Assembly (NCBI RefSeq): GCF_027594745.1
Contig: NZ_CP110854.1
Span: 1,550,001-1,614,000 of the forward strand
Direction of reading: 5' to 3'
DNA length: 64,000 bases
Source: Saprospira grandis
Lineage (GTDB): Bacteria > Bacteroidota > Bacteroidia > Chitinophagales > Saprospiraceae
A program made the translations under genes and the position numbers. The notes beneath the pieces are model-generated. The model ran no database searches and was not told the origin of the DNA. It worked only from the letters and a program-made list of their open reading frames with translations. Shown here piece after piece: positions 59,403 through 64,000 of this stretch (positions are counted from its first letter, which is position 1; every line of letters starts with the position of its first letter).

Positions 59403-60140
59403 CTAAGCCTTAAAATGCTTTTGTATTTTGCTTAAAAGGACGTTTTGCAGTCCTTTTTGGCCGGCCAAAATTTCTCGCCCAAAAAGATAGTCATTTTGGC
59501 CAGAAAAGTCGCAAACAAAGCCGCCAGCTTCTTGGACCAAAAATGCGCCTGCGGCTACATCCCAGGGGGCTAGGCTATACTCATAGAATCCCCCGAAGCG
59601 GCCAGCGGCTGTATAGGCCAAATCTAAAGCGGCCGAGCCACAGCGGCGCAGGCCACGGCAGGCGGGCATTAGCTCGCCCAAAAGGGCCAGATAAGCCTTT
59701 GTTTGCTCAAAATCATAATAGGGAAAGCCCGTAGCCAGTAGGCTATCGCTCAGGGCGGCGGGGGCTGAGCTAAGCTGCAAAGGCTGTTCATTTAGATAAG
59801 CGCCTTCTCCCTGAATGGCCCAGAACAACTCCTTTCTATTGGGTTCATAGACCATTCCCAAAACGGTTTCCTCCTCATATTGCAGGGCAATACTGATCGA
59901 GAAAAAGGGAAGCTGGTGCAAATAATTGGTCGTTCCATCTAGGGGGTCAATGATCCAACGCCAGGGGCTATCGCTTTGTTTTTGGCCAGACTCCTCGGCA
60001 ATAAAATTTGCTTGAGGGAGTAGGGATTGGGCCAACTTAATAATGCGATTTTCTACCTCCTGGTCCACATAACTGACCAAGCTATTGAGGTCTTTAGTAA
60101 GTACATCCTTAGCCTGGACCTGCTGGATTTCCTCCAGCAT
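59403..60140 (-). CDS. Inositol-monophosphatase family protein, N-terminus cut by an in-frame TAG
   Basis: 245 residues from the ATG at 60140. SuhB/IMPase motifs are complete: FIAEES (metal Glu), DPLDGTTNYLHQLPFFSISIAL (about 67-88) and PWDVAAGAFLVQEAGG near residue 195. Family members have ~25 more residues at the N-terminus. That stretch is present in the same frame upstream: ATG at 60209 (MNKTELKQIAAALKTALPQWG), then TAG at 60146-60144, then Phe and this Met. So either an authentic nonsense mutation, readthrough, or a sequence error. The shorter product lacks the first helix. Confidence 0.85.
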   Translation of the reverse strand: MLEEIQQVQAKDVLTKDLNSLVSYVDQEVENRIIKLAQSLLPQANFIAEESGQKQSDSPWRWIIDPLDGTTNYLHQLPFFSISIALQYEEETVLGMVYEPNRKELFWAIQGEGAYLNEQPLQLSSAPAALSDSLLATGFPYYDFEQTKAYLALLGELMPACRGLRRCGSAALDLAYTAAGRFGGFYEYSLAPWDVAAGAFLVQEAGGFVCDFSGQNDYLFGREILAGQKGLQNVLLSKIQKHFKA

Positions 60141-60143
60141 AAA

Positions 60144-60209
60144 CTACCCCCATTGGGGCAAGGCCGTTTTTAGGGCCGCAGCAATTTGCTTTAATTCCGT
60201 TTTATTCAT
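60144..60209 (-). pseudogene. Upstream N-terminal segment of the phosphatase gene, ending in TAG
   Basis: ATG at 60209 opens 21 codons (MNKTELKQIAAALKTALPQWG) then TAG, in the same frame as the phosphatase gene and separated from its ATG by one Phe codon. The residues look like the first helix of SuhB-family proteins (position of 'G.F...E'). Confidence 0.6.
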
Positions 60210-60235
60210 GACTTAAAGAAAAACTTTTTCGGCAT

Positions 60236-60262
60236 AAAAAAAGAGGGCCAAGGCCCTCTTAT
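60236..60262 (-). terminator. Terminator beyond serS and repeat copy 23
   Basis: AAGAGGGCC / GGCCCTCTT around AA; minus strand followed by TTTTTTT. It implies that repeat copy 23 is transcribed as the serS 3' untranslated region. Confidence 0.8.
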
Positions 60263-60288
60263 TATTTTCTTAGCGGTTTGCGGTTTTG

Positions 60289-60542
60289 CAGGGCCCGGAG
60301 CGCCCGCAGGCCACAACAAGCCCTTTAGGGCGCAGTTCGACGACCGAAGGGAGTAACCGATGTGAAAGGGTGGCCGTCAGGCCAGACCGAAGCGCTGCAA
60401 GCGCTGAAGGGCCGAGCGACCCGACCAACGGGAGCCGACGCAGCGAAGCAAGTAGTAGCGAGCCCTGAAACGTAGCGCCTGCCACAGGCAGACAACAAGG
60501 CTGCAAGCCGCAGTTCGACGACTGAAAGGAGTAACGCCCCAA
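60289..60542 (-). repeat. GC-rich modular repeat, copy 23 (double GTTACTCC module)
   Basis: Minus-oriented, abutting the serS stop. It holds the CAACAAG-stem-GCAGTTCGACGA module twice, with stems GCCC/GGGC and GGCT/AGCC. Also shares CCCGACCAACGGGAGCCGACGC with copy 21. Confidence 0.9.
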
Positions 60543-60548
60543 AGACAA

Positions 60549-61832
60549 CTACTTAGTAATCATTGTACGGCCGCCTAGGTAGCCTTGCAAAGCCTTGGGA
60601 ATACGGATTCCCTCTTCGCATTGGTTATTTTCTAGGATCGTGGCCAAAATGCGGGGCAGGGCCAAGGCAGAGCCATTAAGCGTATGCGCTTGGATGGTTC
60701 CCTTGCCCTCATTGGGGCGATAGCGAAGCTTGAGGCGGTTAGCTTGGAACTCCTCAAAATTAGAGACCGAGCTTACCTCTAGCCAGCGATCTTGAGCGGC
60801 AGAATAAGTTTCAAAATCAATAGTGAGGGCGGCGGCAAAACCGAGATCGCCACCACAGAGGCGGAGCGTACGGAAAGGCAGCTCTAGCTTAGCGAGCAGG
60901 CCTTCTACATGGGCGCACATTTCCTCCAGGGCTTGGTAAGAGCGGTCGGGATGTTCTAGGCGAACGATTTCCACCTTATCGAACTGATGAAGGCGGTTGA
61001 GGCCACGTACATGAGCGCCATAAGAGCCGGCTTCTCGGCGGAAGCAGGGCGTATAGCCCGTTAGGCAGATCGGAAAATCGTCTTCGGCCAAAATCACATC
61101 TCGGTAAATATTGGTGAGGGGCACCTCGGCGGTGGGAATCAGGTAGAGATTATCGGCTGTAGCATGATACATTTGGCCGTCCTTATCGGGCAATTGGCCA
61201 GTACCACGGGCGCTAGCCTCATTGACTAGATGCGGGGGCAGGAACTCTCGGTAGCCCGCCTTATCGGCCTCATCGAGAAAAAAGTTGATGAGTGCTCTTT
61301 GGAGTTTGGCGCCCATACCGGTATAAAGCGGGAAGCCTGCGCCGGTAATTTTGGCCCCAGTTTCAAAGTCGATCAAATTATATTCTTGAGCGAGTTCCCA
61401 ATGCGGTTTGGCATCTTCGGGAAGCTCGGGCAGATCCTTTTTCCATTCTCTTTCTACTACATTATCCAGGTCACATTTTCCTGCGGGCACTGTTTCGTGG
61501 GCGCAGTTAGGGACCTGTAGGAGCAGTTCTTCTAGGCGTTCTGCATTATCGCGGCTAAGTTGTTCTAGCTCATGAATACGACTTTTGATGCCAGCCGTTT
61601 GGGACTTGGCCTCTTCTGCGGCGGCTTTTTCTCCTTTGCGCATCAGCTGGCCAATTTGGCTAGAGATGGACTTTAGTTCTGCTCTTTGAGCGTCTAGATC
61701 TTGTTGGAGGCTACGGCGTAGGTCATCGGCGGCCAAAATATCATCTAAGATGTTGAGGGGCTCGAAACTTCTAATGGTGAGGCTTCTGAGCACTTTCTCG
61801 CGATTTTCGCGAATAAACTGAACGGCTAACAT
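60549..61832 (-). CDS. serS: Seryl-tRNA synthetase
   Basis: Class II aminoacyl-tRNA synthetase charging tRNA-Ser. 427 residues, usual length. N-terminal coiled-coil arm (about 30-105: LRRSLQQDLDAQRAELKSISSQIGQLM). Motif 2 CFRREAGSYGAHVRGLNRLHQFDKVE and motif 3 LNGSALALPRILATILENNQ are complete. Divergent from rho across a ~500-bp region; -7-like TATCTTTG at 61987-61980. Confidence 0.97.
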   Translation of the reverse strand: MLAVQFIRENREKVLRSLTIRSFEPLNILDDILAADDLRRSLQQDLDAQRAELKSISSQIGQLMRKGEKAAAEEAKSQTAGIKSRIHELEQLSRDNAERLEELLLQVPNCAHETVPAGKCDLDNVVEREWKKDLPELPEDAKPHWELAQEYNLIDFETGAKITGAGFPLYTGMGAKLQRALINFFLDEADKAGYREFLPPHLVNEASARGTGQLPDKDGQMYHATADNLYLIPTAEVPLTNIYRDVILAEDDFPICLTGYTPCFRREAGSYGAHVRGLNRLHQFDKVEIVRLEHPDRSYQALEEMCAHVEGLLAKLELPFRTLRLCGGDLGFAAALTIDFETYSAAQDRWLEVSSVSNFEEFQANRLKLRYRPNEGKGTIQAHTLNGSALALPRILATILENNQCEEGIRIPKALQGYLGGRTMITK

Positions 61833-61979
61833 AAAGCTAATTTATGTAGGTAAAATGGTTATTGTCAAATGAGCGGCAGCAGCCACAATAAAGGGGCCAA
61901 GGCCAAGTAATTTTAGCGTCTATTTATTCAGACAGAAAACAAACAACTGCTTTTAGGGGTGGATAAAAGGCGCTTTTCA

Positions 61980-61987
61980 CAAAGATA
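61980..61987 (-). promoter_or_regulatory. Candidate -7 element of serS
   Basis: Minus strand TATCTTTG, about 148 bp before the serS ATG; no clear -33 TTG. Confidence 0.45.
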
Positions 61988-61991
61988 GTAT

Positions 61992-62020
61992 TTGAAATTT
62001 AAAATTAAAGTGTAAATTTG
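61992..62020 (+). promoter_or_regulatory. Candidate promoter of rho
   Basis: TTG at 61992-61994, 18-bp spacer, TAAATTTG at 62013-62020. It directly abuts the serS -7 element, so the two divergent promoters may exclude each other. Confidence 0.6.
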
Positions 62021-62329
62021 TCGTCTACAAAGCAAGAAGCCTTATATCTAATTGCTTCATTTCCTACCTATATCTATCGGACTCATTCAGTGCAACTAAT
62101 TGCAGGATGATAAAATGCAAACCAATTTGGTTCAACTACTGCCTGTTTGATAGCTCCCTTCATTTTGATAGTTACAGTCCACTTATTGATGTAAAACACA
62201 TTTAGCTGAAGTCGCTCAGGCTGATCGGTTAATTTTGTACAGTGTTGGGCTAGCAGAAAGCACTTGCTTGTAGGCCGTATGGCTGTGACTATAGAACTAC
62301 CTACTATTTCAATTCTAATTTACGACTAC

Positions 62330-64000
62330 ATGTACAACATCCTTCAACTCAATGAAATGTTGGTCCCTCAACTGCGCGATATTGCGGAGCGGTTGCAGGT
62401 AAAAAGTTATAAGCGCCTCCCTAAAAAGGAGCTCATTTATAAAATTCTAGACGCTCAGGCCATTCATGGCGGTGTACCTCCTGCACCTAAGGAAGAACAA
62501 AAAGAGGAGCCCAAGAAAAAAGCTCCCGCCAAAAGCCGCAAAACAACTAATAAAAAAGAAGAGGAAGACCAAGAGGCCGAAAAGCCTCAGCCTAAGCGCC
62601 GTGGCCGTCCACCCAAAAAGAAAGTAGAAGCGCCCAAAGAGGAAAAAGCGGTTAAGGAAGAAACGCCTGAGCCAAAAGAAACTCCGCAGGACGAAAAGCG
62701 GCAGCCTAAGAAAAGAGCGCCTAGAGAACAGCGCAACAACCAAAGAGAGCCTCAGGAAAGAGACCACAACAGAAACCAGCGCGATAATAAAAGAGAACCT
62801 CAGGAAAGAGCCCCTAGAGAACAGCGAAATAACAAAAGAGACGCTCAGGAAAGAGACAACAATAGAAATCAGCGCAATAATAAAAGAGAGTCTCAGGAAA
62901 GAGACAATAACAGAAACCAGCGCGATAACAAAAGAGACGCTCAAGAAAGAGAACAAAATGAGCAGTCTCAGGATCGCAAGCGCTATAGCCGCCAAAATAA
63001 CCAAGAACAGCGGAACGAAAACGAGCGTAAAGACCGTAAGTATGCTCGCAAAAAGGCCTTCAGCGTAGAGCTAGATGGTGTAATTGAAGGCGGAGGAGTT
63101 TTGGAAATGACCCCTGATGGCTTTGGCTTTTTGCGCTCTCCCGATTATAACTACCTGCCCTCTCCCGATGATATTTATGTATCGCCCTCACAGGTCAAAT
63201 TGTTGGGCCTACGCACCGGAGATAGCATTCAGGGAACTATTCGCCCGCCCAAAGAAGGCGAAAAGTACTTTGCCCTTTTGCAAGTCAGCCATATCAATGG
63301 TTGGGACCCTGCAGATATTAAGGATCGGGTAGCCTTTGACCATTTGCGCCCCACTTTTCCTACCGAAAAGCTCAATATCATTGATCAGGAGAACCCCAAG
63401 CACTACTCTACTCGCATCATTGACCTCTTTACGCCTATTGGTAAGGGGCAGCGTGGACTCATTGTGGCCCAACCCAAAACAGGTAAAACCTATTTGCTAA
63501 AGGATGTCGCTAATGCCATTGCCGCCAATCATCCCGAAGCCTACCTCATCATTCTATTGATTGATGAACGGCCCGAGGAAGTCACCGACATGGAGCGCAA
63601 TGTCCGTGCAGAGGTCATTTCTTCTACCTTTGATGCCCATCCCGAAAATCATGTCCGCGTGGCCGGTATCGTCCTCGAAAAAGCCAAGCGCATGGTAGAA
63701 TGTGGCCATGATGTGATTATTCTCCTTGACTCTATCACCCGCCTAGCCCGTGCCCACAATACCGTGGCCCCAGCTAGCGGTAAGGTCCTTTCTGGTGGTG
63801 TAGAGGCCAATGCCCTACTCAAACCCAAACAGTTCTTTGGTGCCGCCCGAAATATCGAAAATGGAGGCTCTCTCACTATTCTAGCTACTGCCCTTATCGA
63901 TACGGGCTCTAGAATGGATGAAGTCATCTTTGAAGAGTTCAAAGGAACTGGCAATATGGAACTACAGCTCGATCGCCGCTTGGCCAACAAGCGCGTCTAT
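62330..64000 (+). CDS. rho: Transcription termination factor Rho (3' end beyond window)
   Basis: ATP-dependent RNA translocase ending transcription. 557 codons are visible and the frame is still open at the window end. Residues 1-45 (NEMLVPQLRDIAERLQVKSYKRLPKKELIYKIL) are the Rho N-terminal helical domain. Residues ~48-245 are a disordered insert rich in Lys, Arg, Glu, Gln and Asn, with 15-16-residue repeats such as KREPQERAPREQRNN. From ~250: RNA-binding cold-shock-like domain (GVLEMTPDGFGFLRSPDYNYLPSPDDIYVSPSQ). Then the ATPase: Walker A AQPKTGKTYLL, LLIDERPEEVTDM, DSITRLARAHNTV. Start ATG 62330 fits the conserved N-terminus. Confidence 0.96.
   Translation, partial: MYNILQLNEMLVPQLRDIAERLQVKSYKRLPKKELIYKILDAQAIHGGVPPAPKEEQKEEPKKKAPAKSRKTTNKKEEEDQEAEKPQPKRRGRPPKKKVEAPKEEKAVKEETPEPKETPQDEKRQPKKRAPREQRNNQREPQERDHNRNQRDNKREPQERAPREQRNNKRDAQERDNNRNQRNNKRESQERDNNRNQRDNKRDAQEREQNEQSQDRKRYSRQNNQEQRNENERKDRKYARKKAFSVELDGVIEGGGVLEMTPDGFGFLRSPDYNYLPSPDDIYVSPSQVKLLGLRTGDSIQGTIRPPKEGEKYFALLQVSHINGWDPADIKDRVAFDHLRPTFPTEKLNIIDQENPKHYSTRIIDLFTPIGKGQRGLIVAQPKTGKTYLLKDVANAIAANHPEAYLIILLIDERPEEVTDMERNVRAEVISSTFDAHPENHVRVAGIVLEKAKRMVECGHDVIILLDSITRLARAHNTVAPASGKVLSGGVEANALLKPKQFFGAARNIENGGSLTILATALIDTGSRMDEVIFEEFKGTGNMELQLDRRLANKRVY

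Larger units (their letters stand above)
61833..62329. other. Divergent serS/rho control region and long rho leader
   Basis: Contains the serS -7 element, the rho promoter at 61992-62020, a second plus-strand -7-like TAATTTTG at 62230-62237, and a 32-codon ORF (62107-62205). No repeat found. The rho mRNA leader would be about 300 nt if the upstream promoter is used. Confidence 0.5.

Noticed and set aside
62447..63004. 185-codon minus-strand frame rich in Ser/Phe/Leu
   Set aside because: It is antisense to the low-complexity insert of Rho and has no independent support.

Overview
The window comes from a member of the Bacteroidota, most likely a Saprospira-like species (Saprospiraceae). The phylum-level evidence is the LpxC-FabZ fusion, a PorQ-type type IX secretion (T9SS) component together with three proteins carrying T9SS C-terminal sorting domains, promoters of the Bacteroidota form TTG-N18..20-TANNTTTG, and no obvious Shine-Dalgarno sites. 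The genus suggestion is recognition from memory and was not tested.

Layout. 1-3500 is a minus-strand translation cluster, rplM-rpsI-rpsB-tsf then pyrH. 3500-4500 is a repeat island. 4596-17551 holds secreted or envelope genes: two T9SS cargo proteins, a MacB/FtsX-like permease, a TPR-CHAT protein, a caspase-like TPR protein and a papain-like protease, with two unidentified exported proteins. 17664-22777 holds two ECF-type sigma factors, a small anti-sigma-like protein, fumC and a receiver-like protein without phosphorylation residues. 22933-29766 holds a 49-residue membrane ORF, nadC, a DUF983 protein and several exported or unidentified proteins. 30133-36553 holds recN, an SF1 helicase/exonuclease pair and a DegP-like protease. 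37672-42219 is an envelope operon (MORN lipoprotein, porQ, lpxC-fabZ, lpxA, ABC ATPase). 42569-43261 is a tRNA cluster, Gly(GCC)-Leu(UAA)-Gly(GCC). 43658-61832 holds a lamin-tail-domain T9SS protein, a primary-type sigma factor, bioD, a TPR protein, thiH, glnS, a CBM9/DUF5916 outer-membrane protein, an alpha/beta hydrolase with a MoxR ATPase, an inositol-monophosphatase family gene with an in-frame TAG, and serS. The window ends inside rho.

Three things stand out beyond the genes. First, about 23 copies of a GC-rich modular element (about 3.8 kb, 6% of the window) fill the intergenic gaps in both orientations. Conserved linkers alternate with slots whose sequence differs from copy to copy but is nearly always self-complementary, as expected if the folded structure is what is kept. 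Second, the tRNA-Leu(UAA) gene is interrupted between anticodon bases 34 and 35 by a 340-nt group I intron whose P3, P4, P7 and P8 pairings can be traced by eye. Third, two distant loci carry the same element with 23-bp terminal inverted repeats, each attached to an array of exactly 21-bp units whose sequences are unrelated between the two loci except for a central CTAG palindrome. An 83-bp tandem array and a 106-bp inverted repeat add to the repeat content.
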